5,319 nucleotides of DNA. Origin: Collinsella aerofaciens. GTDB taxonomy: Bacteria; Actinomycetota; Coriobacteriia; Coriobacteriales; Coriobacteriaceae. The translations under genes were made by a program, and so were the position numbers. Positions 1 through 5,319 of this stretch are shown here, piece by piece (the first letter of the stretch is position 1; each line of letters begins with the position of its first letter). Below the pieces are notes generated by a model, which made no database searches, was not told the DNA's origin, and saw only the letters and a program-made list of their open reading frames with translations. The stretch is taken from the NCBI GenBank assembly GCA_008671285.1, contig RPYR01000126.1, positions 1-5,319 of the forward strand, written 5' to 3'.

Positions 1-17
1 AACGACAGGTATTTCCT

Positions 18-23
18 AAGGAG
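18..23 (+). promoter_or_regulatory. Ribosome binding site of gene 1 (decides a TTG start)
   Basis: The sequence AAGGAG lies 5 bases before the TTG at 29-31. No ATG or GTG lies nearby in frame, so this SD fixes the TTG as the start. The site is embedded in CTAAGGAG, whose TAA (17-19) could be the stop codon of an upstream gene lying almost wholly outside the window. With so few bases that cannot be established. Confidence 0.8.
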
Positions 24-28
24 CACAT

Positions 29-1132
29 TTGTCTACTAACGCCTCTGGCAGCCCTGTTCTGTCGCTGCTTATTCCCATTTACAATGTTCAGCGCTACCTG
101 CGCGAGTGTCTCGATTCCGCCCTGGCGCAGACGCTCAAGGATATTGAGATCATCTGCATTAACGACGGGTCGACCGACAACTCGCCGGCGATTATCCGCG
201 AGTATATGGAGCGCGATGAGCGCGTTAAGATGATCGACAAGGCCAACAGCGGCTACGGCGACTCGATGAACCACGGTCTGGAGATGGCGCGTGGCAAGTA
301 CGTTGGCATCTTGGAGTCCGATGACTTTATGGCGTCCGACGCACTCGAAAAGCTTGTCTCGGCCGCCGATAGCAATAATGCCGACTTCGCGAAGGCGAAC
401 TTTGATTTCTACTGGTCTAAGCCCGAGGAGCGCCGTTCGCTGCACGAGATGTTTAAAGCCAAGGACTGTGGAAAGCCAGTGCACCCGAGCGATACGACGC
501 AGTTCTTTAAGCAAAAGCCGTCGATTTGGTCGGCCGTGTACCGTCGCGATTTTCTTGAGCGCAACGGCATTACGTTCCTGCCGACTCCGGGGGCATCCTT
601 TCAGGACACGTCATTCGCCTTTAAGGTGATCGCGTGCGCCGATAAGGCTGTTTACCTTCATGATGCCGTGTTGTCTTATCGCCAGGACAACGAGAATTCC
701 TCGGTCAATTCTTCGGCTAAGGTCTTTTGCGTCAATACCGAGTATGCCGAGATTGAGCGTTGGATTCGAGAGGATTATGCCCGTGACCACGCAAGTGATG
801 ACGTCGCGCGCATGCTCAAGTTCAATCAGCTCATTAAGTACGATTCGTACATGTGGAACTACGTGCGCCTAGCGCCTAAGTTCTATAAGGAGTTCCTGGT
901 TCAGATGGCCAAGGAGTTCCAAGCGGCCTTGGACGCGGGGGAGTTTTCGCTTGACGATCTCAAGCCGTGGAAGCGCGCAAATCTCGCTGCCATCCTCAAA
1001 GATCCTGAGGGCTGGGTTGACGAGCATCCGAGTTTTGCGACGGATGGTGCCTTGGGGCGGGCTAAGTATTACGCCTCGGTTGGAGGCCCAGGTGTGGTTG
1101 CTGCCTTCCTCAGCGATTCACTGAGGGGGTAG
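29..1132 (+). CDS. GT2 family glycosyltransferase, type A (first copy)
   Basis: This 367-residue protein is a probable inverting glycosyltransferase that moves a sugar from a nucleotide-sugar donor to a growing lipid-linked glycan on the cytoplasmic face of the membrane. The GT-A fold signatures appear in order. The first strand ends in PIYN (residues 16-19), and NDGSTD at 45-50 carries the nucleotide-binding Asp46. ESDD at 96-99 sits in the place of the metal-binding DXD motif. QD at 192-193, within GASFQD, sits where GT2 enzymes usually have the ED catalytic-base pair, so Asp193 is the likely base. Further motifs shared with gene 3 are KPSIWSA (163-169) and YRQDNE (217-222). No signal peptide or membrane span is visible, so it is probably cytosolic or peripheral. 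The TTG start is chosen from its strong SD. The GT2 call is firm, but the sugar specificity is unknown. Confidence 0.93.
   Translation: MSTNASGSPVLSLLIPIYNVQRYLRECLDSALAQTLKDIEIICINDGSTDNSPAIIREYMERDERVKMIDKANSGYGDSMNHGLEMARGKYVGILESDDFMASDALEKLVSAADSNNADFAKANFDFYWSKPEERRSLHEMFKAKDCGKPVHPSDTTQFFKQKPSIWSAVYRRDFLERNGITFLPTPGASFQDTSFAFKVIACADKAVYLHDAVLSYRQDNENSSVNSSAKVFCVNTEYAEIERWIREDYARDHASDDVARMLKFNQLIKYDSYMWNYVRLAPKFYKEFLVQMAKEFQAALDAGEFSLDDLKPWKRANLAAILKDPEGWVDEHPSFATDGALGRAKYYASVGGPGVVAAFLSDSLRG
59..331 (+). repeat. Paralogous segment, copy 1 (pairs with 2278-2550)
   Basis: Codon-by-codon comparison with 2278-2550 gives 37 differences in 273 bases (about 86% identity) with no gaps. At protein level 81 of 91 residues match. 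The longest identical run I see is 31 bases, at 242-272 here and 2461-2491 in the other copy. The segment codes for the first part of the GT2 domain, from the first strand through the ESDD motif. It is a diverged coding duplication and not a mobile repeat. Confidence 0.9.
1105..1129 (+). promoter_or_regulatory. Hairpin overlapping the ribosome binding site of gene 2
   Basis: CCTCAG (1108-1113) and CTGAGG (1121-1126) form a perfect six-pair stem around a 7-base loop. The stem extends outward by two G-U pairs and one C-G pair, to 1105 and 1129. The 3' arm includes the purine-rich GAGGGGG (1123-1129), which is the only good SD candidate for the ATG at 1139. The structure lies inside the last codons of gene 1, so ribosomes finishing gene 1 would melt it. 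That is the usual layout for translational coupling. There is no T-run, so it is not a terminator. Pairing is seen directly; the regulatory role is inferred. Confidence 0.4.
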
Positions 1133-1138
1133 GTCGAC

Positions 1139-2179
1139 ATGGGAGAGACTTTGACCCCCAAAGCGACCATTGTCGTTCCCGTCTACAATTCGTCGCGCTC
1201 CATTCAGCGATGCGTCGATTCGCTGTTGGCCCAGTCCGAGCGCTCGATTCAGGTTGTCTGCGTCAACGACGGTTCGACTGATGATTCGTTGAACGCGTTG
1301 CGCCAGATCGCGCAGGCCGACGATCGTGTACTGGTGATTGACCAGGAAAACGTGGGCGTCTCGTGCGATCGAAATGACGGTATCGATGCTGCCGAGGGCG
1401 AGACCGTCTTTTTTGTGGACGCCGACGATTACATCGATGCCCAGACGGTCGAGCGCGTGCTGCATGCCATGGAGTCTGCAGATGCCGAGGCTGCCGTTTT
1501 TGGCGGTGTCTGTGAACCCGTCGATGCTGCCCCCAAACGCATCCAGCAACTCATGAGCCCCAAAGCCGGTACCTTCGGCGCCCGTGATCCCCAACTGCTG
1601 TTCCATTCGAATGCGCAGCCCTATGCCTGCCGTGCGGCTTTTTCGCGCGAGCTGCTCAATCGCGAAGGCATTCGCTTCGCCCCCGGTTTGGCTTTGGGCG
1701 AGGACGTCGTCTTCCAATTTGCGGCTTATGCGCTTGCCCGCAAGACCGTCGTCATGCCGGACAAGTTCTACCACTACGTGATGGAGAGCGAATCGGCGAC
1801 GCACGAGTTCAACAGTGCCGAGGCTCGTGCCAAAAAGCTTGACGCCCACATGAGGATGCTCGAGGAGGTCTTGGAGGACTGGGCGGCCTACGGTCTTTTG
1901 GACCTGTGTCCCGGCGAGCTGATAACTTGGTTTTTGGACCTAATTGTGTTCGACCTGGCGCGCTTGGATGCCGATGGCTTCCATCGCGTGGCGGCTCGCG
2001 TCAACATGGACCTCGCGACGTTTTTGGGAGCGGACTGGGCGGATACGCCTGCCAAGGGCGCCGTTTGCCGTGTTGCCCACAAGTTCGTCGCGACGACCTC
2101 GGGCGTTTCGATGGCAGACGCCACGCTGTTCTATCTTTCGACTCGTGGTCTCAAAGCCTGCCTGGAGCGCTTTATCTAA
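1139..2179 (+). CDS. GT2 family glycosyltransferase, type B (first copy)
   Basis: This 346-residue protein is a probable cytosolic GT2 enzyme of glycan assembly. It has VPVYN (residues 13-17), NDGSTD (43-48) with nucleotide-binding Asp44, a canonical DADD metal motif at 94-97, and GED at 187-189 supplying the usual ED catalytic pair (Glu188-Asp189) followed by Phe192. The common GT2 motif ARN reads DRN here (77-79). The C-terminal third is alpha-helical in character, with an LEEVLEDW stretch matched in style by gene 4. No membrane span is seen. The ATG start is 6 bases after the stop codon of gene 1 and about 9 bases after the GGGGG purine run, so the two genes are very probably co-transcribed and translationally coupled. 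It is recognisably related to gene 4 but much less similar to it than gene 1 is to gene 3. Donor and acceptor are unknown. Confidence 0.92.
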   Translation: MGETLTPKATIVVPVYNSSRSIQRCVDSLLAQSERSIQVVCVNDGSTDDSLNALRQIAQADDRVLVIDQENVGVSCDRNDGIDAAEGETVFFVDADDYIDAQTVERVLHAMESADAEAAVFGGVCEPVDAAPKRIQQLMSPKAGTFGARDPQLLFHSNAQPYACRAAFSRELLNREGIRFAPGLALGEDVVFQFAAYALARKTVVMPDKFYHYVMESESATHEFNSAEARAKKLDAHMRMLEEVLEDWAAYGLLDLCPGELITWFLDLIVFDLARLDADGFHRVAARVNMDLATFLGADWADTPAKGAVCRVAHKFVATTSGVSMADATLFYLSTRGLKACLERFI

Positions 2180-2210
2180 TTCCAAGCGCTGCCGCCCGCC
2201 GCAATTCGGC

Positions 2211-2219
2211 TGCTAAAAT
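2211..2219 (+). promoter_or_regulatory. Candidate extended -10 promoter for genes 3-5
   Basis: TGCTAAAAT matches the extended -10 pattern TG-N-TATAAT with one mismatch in the hexamer (TAAAAT at 2214-2219). It lies in the only real intergenic gap of the window (2180-2253). No TTGACA-like -35 element is present at the expected spacing, where the sequence is GC-rich. Extended -10 promoters can work without one. The predicted start of transcription would be near 2225-2227. It could serve as an internal promoter for genes 3-5. I base this on the motif alone. Confidence 0.45.
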
Positions 2220-2222
2220 AAC

Positions 2223-2245
2223 CCTGTTACACGCTATTCAACAGG
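2223..2245 (+). promoter_or_regulatory. Small hairpin reaching into the ribosome binding site of gene 3
   Basis: CCTGTT (2223-2228) and AACAGG (2240-2245) are perfect inverted repeats separated by 11 bases. The 3' arm covers the first three bases of the AGGAGG SD at 2243-2248. The stem is short with a long loop, so its stability is modest. No T-run follows, so it is not a terminator. The pairing is visible; a role in tuning initiation at the TTG start is inferred. Confidence 0.3.
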
Positions 2246-2248
2246 AGG
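2243..2248 (+). promoter_or_regulatory. Ribosome binding site of gene 3 (decides a TTG start)
   Basis: A full-consensus AGGAGG lies 5 bases before the TTG at 2254-2256. The frame stays open upstream to about 1906, but that extension would lie inside gene 2 in another frame and does not resemble a glycosyltransferase. This SD, and alignment with the N-terminus of gene 1, place the true start at 2254. Confidence 0.88.
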
Positions 2249-2253
2249 TTCTC

Positions 2254-3372
2254 TTGCAGAACTCTGATACCCCTAAAGTTTCGCTGCTTGTTCCCATTTG
2301 CAATGTCGAACGCTACCTGCGCGAGTGCCTCGATTCCGCCGTGGCGCAGACGCTCAAGGACATCGAGATCATCTGCATCAATGACGGTTCCACCGATAGC
2401 TCGCCGGATATCATCCGCGAGTACATGGAGCGCGACCCCCGTGTAAAGATGATCGACAAAGCCAACAGCGGCTACGGCGACTCGATGAACCGCGGTCTGG
2501 AGATGGCGCGCGGTGAGTACGTGGGCATTCTTGAGTCCGACGACTTTATGTTTGAGGATTCGCTCCAAAAGCTGGTCGCCAAGGCCGATGCTGAGCATGC
2601 CGATGTCGTTAAGGGCGACTTTTACCTGTACTGGTCTGCGCCCAGCGAGCGCCGTGAGCTGTTTGGGATCATCGACGAGCATATGACGGGCGCCGCGTAT
2701 CGCCCCGTCGATCGTCCGGGCATCTTCTACCGCAAACCTTCCATTTGGTCGGCTATCTATCGGCGCGAGTTTCTCAACGACAATCAGATTCGGTTCCTTC
2801 CCACGCCGGGTGCCTCGTATCAGGACGCCGGCTTTAACTTTAAGGTTTGGGCTTGCGCTGAGCGTGCCGCGTTTATTACGGACCCCATTTTGTGCTATCG
2901 CCAGGATAACGAGAAGAGCTCCGTTAATTCGCCCAACAAGGTGTTTTGCGTGTGCGACGAATATGCCGAGATGCAACGTTTTTTGGACGAGCGTCCCGAG
3001 CTCAAGGCTCAGCTTCAGGGCATTTTAATGCGCATGAAGGTCGATACGTACCGTTGGAATGATGAGCGTCTGGTCGATGAGCTGCGCGAGCAGTTTTGGA
3101 AGAAAGCCTCGTCCGAGCTCAAGGCCGATTGGGATGCCGGTCGCTTTGACCTGTCGCTGTTCGATCCGCGTGGCGAGACTGACTTGCGCCTGATGGTCAA
3201 GTCGCCCCGCGCCTATATCGATTCGCGCTTTGACTTTAAGAAGCCGGGCAAGCTCAATACGTTTAAGCATTACTTTAAGATTGGCGGCCTGCCACTGGTC
3301 TGGCGTGTGCTGACGTATCAGCGCACCTACGGCGACAACCCGCACCCCGATGACGTTCCGGCCGCACAGTAG
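2254..3372 (+). CDS. GT2 family glycosyltransferase, type A (second copy)
   Basis: This 372-residue protein is the paralogue of gene 1 and probably does the same kind of sugar transfer in the same pathway. Its motifs are NDGSTD at 43-48 (Asp44), ESDD at 94-97 replacing DXD, KPSIWSA (161-167), QD at 190-191 in GASYQD (likely base Asp191), and YRQDNE (215-220). The spacing between these motifs is identical to gene 1. The first-strand motif reads PICN (14-17), with Cys16 where GT2 proteins nearly always have Tyr. Gene 1 has TAC at this position and gene 3 has TGC. After about residue 99 similarity to gene 1 falls, which could reflect a different acceptor. The tail (PHPDDVPAAQ) is unique to this copy. 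No membrane segment is seen. The start is set by AGGAGG and alignment to gene 1. The GT2 call is firm; activity is likely but depends on tolerance of Cys16. Confidence 0.93.
   Translation: MQNSDTPKVSLLVPICNVERYLRECLDSAVAQTLKDIEIICINDGSTDSSPDIIREYMERDPRVKMIDKANSGYGDSMNRGLEMARGEYVGILESDDFMFEDSLQKLVAKADAEHADVVKGDFYLYWSAPSERRELFGIIDEHMTGAAYRPVDRPGIFYRKPSIWSAIYRREFLNDNQIRFLPTPGASYQDAGFNFKVWACAERAAFITDPILCYRQDNEKSSVNSPNKVFCVCDEYAEMQRFLDERPELKAQLQGILMRMKVDTYRWNDERLVDELREQFWKKASSELKADWDAGRFDLSLFDPRGETDLRLMVKSPRAYIDSRFDFKKPGKLNTFKHYFKIGGLPLVWRVLTYQRTYGDNPHPDDVPAAQ
2278..2550 (+). repeat. Paralogous segment, copy 2 (pairs with 59-331)
   Basis: This is the second member of the 273-base pair, with 37 differences and no indels. 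Of the 81 codons that encode the same residue in both copies, about 21 differ synonymously. Identity is therefore high but not recent-duplicate high. Similarity continues downstream at a lower level. Confidence 0.9.
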
Positions 3373-3375
3373 GAG
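3371..3375 (+). promoter_or_regulatory. Ribosome binding site of gene 4, overlapping the stop codon of gene 3
   Basis: The TAG stop of gene 3 (3370-3372) is part of TAGGAG, so the SD AGGAG overlaps it. The ATG at 3385 lies 9 bases downstream, a normal distance. An in-frame GTG at 3379 is only 3 bases away, too close, so ATG is preferred. The arrangement favours coupled translation of genes 3 and 4. Confidence 0.75.
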
Positions 3376-3384
3376 CGAGTGACT

Positions 3385-4452
3385 ATGGCTACCCCCAAGA
3401 TTTCCGTTGTCGTTCCCATCTACAAAGTGGAGGAGTGCCTGGCCTGGTGCCTGGACTCCCTGCTTGCGCAGGACATGCCCGATTGGGAAGGCGTGCTGGT
3501 CAACGATGGCTCGCCGGACGGGTCGCGCGATATTGCGGCTGCCTATTGCGAAAAGGACGAGCGCTTTACGCTGGTCGATAAGGAGAACGGAGGCCTGTCG
3601 AGCGCGCGCAATGCGGGCATTGCTGCGTCCACGGCGCCTATCGTCGCGTTTTTGGATTCCGACGACCGGTTTACGCCCGATGCATGCCGCGTGATCGTCG
3701 ATGCCTTTGAGCGCGAGCACTGCGACGTTTTGACCTTTGGCGCGAATCCGTATCCGCTGGAGGCGGGGTATCCGTGGCTTAACTATGTGCTGAGCCCGCG
3801 CGATGTGTCGTTTGAAGGCTATTGCTCTGACCTGCTGTTTAAGGAAGCATCTCGCCCCTTTGCATGGCGCACCGCCTGCAAGCGTGAGTTTTTGCTGGGC
3901 AACGGGATAGTGTTCGACGAAACCGTTAAGTACGGCGAGGACCAGGTATTCGATTTTGCCGTGTACGGTCGCTCGCGCAAGACCGCGCTTATTTCGAACA
4001 AGCTGTACGACTACCGCGTGGCGCGCAAGGGCTCGCTCATGGACACCATGCGCTATGACGACGAGACGCGCCTGCTGGAGCACGTGAAGATTTACTCCGC
4101 GGTGTTGGCTGACTGGCAGCGCGACGGTCTCGATGCTCAACATGCCGATGACCTGGCATATTTCCTGTGCGATCTGGTGCTGTACGACGCGCTCAGGCTG
4201 CTGGGTTCGGACTGCGGCAAGGTGTTTGCTGCCGTTGCCGCGGCGCTTGTCGGCTCTGCCGTGGGCAGCGATACTGCGCTCGCGCAATGTGCTCCTTCTG
4301 TTGCTGCTATGGTGCGTGCGGCGCTTACCAGCAAGGCCCCCAATGCCCGTGAGTGCAAAAAGCTCATGTTCGATTACGACGTCTTGAGGTTTGGCCGCCT
4401 GGGTGCCTGCAAACGCATGGCAGCGAACGCCCTGGGAAAGCGAGAAGTGTAG
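3385..4452 (+). CDS. GT2 family glycosyltransferase, type B (second copy)
   Basis: This 355-residue protein has the most canonical GT2 motif set of the window: VPIYK (10-14), NDGSPD (40-45) with nucleotide-binding Asp41, SSARN ending at residue 76, a DSDD metal motif at 91-94, and GED at 184-186 giving the ED catalytic pair (Glu185-Asp186). It is expected to transfer a sugar from a nucleotide donor to a lipid-linked glycan in the cytosol. It shares with gene 2 the GED-x-x-F-x-F block, a following RKT, and a similar helical C-terminal half. The last ~80 residues are rich in Ala and Val but also hold charged residues, so I do not call a membrane helix. The ATG is preferred over the GTG two codons earlier because of SD spacing. 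It sits between gene 3 (12 bases) and gene 5 (no gap), clearly in one operon. Sugar specificity is unknown. Confidence 0.93.
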   Translation: MATPKISVVVPIYKVEECLAWCLDSLLAQDMPDWEGVLVNDGSPDGSRDIAAAYCEKDERFTLVDKENGGLSSARNAGIAASTAPIVAFLDSDDRFTPDACRVIVDAFEREHCDVLTFGANPYPLEAGYPWLNYVLSPRDVSFEGYCSDLLFKEASRPFAWRTACKREFLLGNGIVFDETVKYGEDQVFDFAVYGRSRKTALISNKLYDYRVARKGSLMDTMRYDDETRLLEHVKIYSAVLADWQRDGLDAQHADDLAYFLCDLVLYDALRLLGSDCGKVFAAVAAALVGSAVGSDTALAQCAPSVAAMVRAALTSKAPNARECKKLMFDYDVLRFGRLGACKRMAANALGKREV

Positions 4453-5319
4453 ATGAGTATCAAGCATTTGGCACTTTGTCGCAGCCAGGGCCGCCTGTTT
4501 GTGTTGCTTCGTTTTGCCGGTCGGGATGTCGCCGCGCTTATTGAGCGGGAGGGTTCTCAAACGTTTGCCCACGCGACAACGAGCGGTTCTTGTGTGCCGT
4601 CGCTGGTGCTCCCGGTCGATCATGGCCGTGTGCTGGCGCTTTGCCCTTCCGTTTCCGATTACGAGCGCGAGCTCGCTGTCTTGGTGCTTCCGTTTTTGGA
4701 TGGCTCGTCGATGGATGTCGTTTTTGCATCCGGTGGCCAAAGGTTGGGCTCCATTCGCCTCGATAGTCGTGTGGCCAAGCTGGAATCCAAGATTAACTAC
4801 AAAGCAAAGCCTGCGCAGTGTGCGCTTATCCGCGATGCACAGCGCGGCGAATGCTGCGGTCGCTACGAGATCGATGCCATTCGCTATTTGCCGGCAGACG
4901 CCGGCGCGGTGTGGCGCTATGAGGTTACCTGGGCGGGAGACCCCCAGTGCGCACCCGAGTTCCAGATTTTCGATACGCATATGAATGCCATCGATGTCAC
5001 CGTGCATGTGTTTGAATCGCAGGTCGATGTGCCGCAGCAGAACGGATGCCGCGTCAATAAAACGTATCTGAGCGTGGAGATGCCCGAGGACATTCGAGAT
5101 TTTGTCGCGATTGCAACTGATCCTGCGGGCCAGATTCAGAGCGGTTTTTGCGCCATGGATGGTCGCCTGTACAACGGCATGGTCGATGACAGTTGGAACC
5201 GCATGAAGGACGCGCGTGCAGACGACGCAGCTTATCGACGTTGGTTTGAGCAACATCGCGCAAAGCCGGGCGATTTAGCGTGCCAGCGTGTCGCTTCGGT
5301 GGCTTTTGCCTATAGACCA
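4453..5319 (+). CDS. N-terminal part of a large GT2-type glycosyltransferase (runs off the right edge)
   Basis: The frame is open from the ATG at 4453 to the last base, giving 289 residues with no stop. The ATG directly abuts the TAG of gene 4 (4450-4452), and only a weak purine stretch (GAGAAG, 4442-4447) precedes it, so initiation probably depends on ribosomes terminating at gene 4. Residues 1 to about 250 show no GT2 motifs; alternating hydrophobic strands (for example around 14-20, 50-65 and 153-160) suggest beta-rich structure. The segment from FVAIATD (217-223), then YRRWFEQH (261-268), Gln278 and a final AYRP (286-289) matches, from memory, the linker that in large polysaccharide GT2 enzymes leads directly into the first catalytic strand. 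The catalytic domain should therefore begin just past the edge. Ten cysteines occur in the visible part. There is no signal peptide. The gene is certain; the GT2 assignment is inference from linker and context. Confidence 0.8.
   Translation, partial: MSIKHLALCRSQGRLFVLLRFAGRDVAALIEREGSQTFAHATTSGSCVPSLVLPVDHGRVLALCPSVSDYERELAVLVLPFLDGSSMDVVFASGGQRLGSIRLDSRVAKLESKINYKAKPAQCALIRDAQRGECCGRYEIDAIRYLPADAGAVWRYEVTWAGDPQCAPEFQIFDTHMNAIDVTVHVFESQVDVPQQNGCRVNKTYLSVEMPEDIRDFVAIATDPAGQIQSGFCAMDGRLYNGMVDDSWNRMKDARADDAAYRRWFEQHRAKPGDLACQRVASVAFAYRP

Noticed and set aside
2..19. Tail of an upstream gene ending in TAA at 17-19.
   Set aside because: The SD-in-stop layout would fit the operon, but five codons give no way to test coding, and another frame also stays open until 37-39.
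1118..1849. A 243-codon minus-strand open frame opposite gene 2.
   Set aside because: It is codon-aligned with gene 2, so it has the same cause: rare antisense-stop codons. No good SD or family resemblance is seen, while gene 2 on the other strand has complete GT2 motifs.
2198..2210. GCCG-CAATT-CGGC as a terminator after gene 2.
   Set aside because: The stem is only four pairs and no T-run follows. It precedes the candidate -10 element, so a rho-independent terminator is not supported.
1906..2253. A 116-codon upstream extension of gene 3 overlapping gene 2.
   Set aside because: It lies inside gene 2 in a different frame, has no GT2-like sequence, and would bypass the consensus SD and TTG at 2254, which align with the start layout of gene 1.
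2227..2976. A 249-codon minus-strand open frame opposite gene 3.
   Set aside because: It is codon-aligned with gene 3 and mirrors its motifs. A similar shadow opposite a paralogous sequence is expected and not evidence of coding.
4499..4984. A 161-codon plus-strand frame overlapping gene 5.
   Set aside because: It is out of frame with gene 5, whose frame is open to the window edge and carries the recognisable linker into a GT2 domain. The alternative product is low in complexity and has no SD.
3025..5256. A 743-codon open frame on the minus strand across genes 3, 4 and 5.
   Set aside because: Genes 3, 4 and 5 share one reading frame, and this minus frame is codon-aligned with them. It stays open because those genes lack TTA, CTA and TCA codons here, the only sense codons that give antisense stops. 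It ends exactly at a TTA in gene 3 (3025-3027), and the next in-frame TTA is at 5272 in gene 5. The product is a His/Arg/Ala-rich sequence with no recognisable domain.

Overview
The window carries part of a surface-polysaccharide (capsule, exopolysaccharide or wall-glycan) biosynthesis cluster. It has five plus-strand genes packed head to tail, and all five look like family GT2 glycosyltransferases. The estimated G+C is high (roughly 58-60%, judged by eye). The codon use and TTG starts behind strong Shine-Dalgarno (SD) sequences, together with the style of these proteins, suggest an actinobacterial gut anaerobe of class Coriobacteriia, most like Collinsella. That assignment is recognition from memory, not a search result.

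Layout: gene 1 (29-1132, TTG start, type A) and gene 2 (1139-2179, type B) are 6 bases apart. A 74-base gap follows, holding a candidate extended -10 promoter and a small hairpin that overlaps the next SD. Gene 3 (2254-3372, TTG start, type A) and gene 4 (3385-4452, type B) are 12 bases apart, with the SD of gene 4 overlapping the stop codon of gene 3. Gene 5 starts at 4453, directly after the stop codon of gene 4, and runs off the right edge. Its visible 289 residues are a non-catalytic N-terminal region plus the linker that normally leads into a GT2 domain. There is no other stretch of 300 bases without a gene, and I see no RNA genes, mobile elements, CRISPR arrays or rho-independent terminators.

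The most notable structure is the alternation A-B-A-B. Genes 1 and 3 are clear paralogues: 81 of 91 residues and about 86% of nucleotides are identical over the first part of the GT2 domain, and similarity is lower after that. Genes 2 and 4 are more distant relatives of one another. This fits duplication of a two-gene glycosyltransferase module followed by unequal divergence, giving enzymes that probably add successive sugars to one lipid-linked repeat unit. Donor and acceptor sugars cannot be read from the sequence. I see no wholly new system here. The points worth checking are the module duplication, a Tyr-to-Cys change in the nucleotide-binding motif of gene 3, the hairpins over ribosome binding sites, and the uncharacterised N-terminal region of gene 5.
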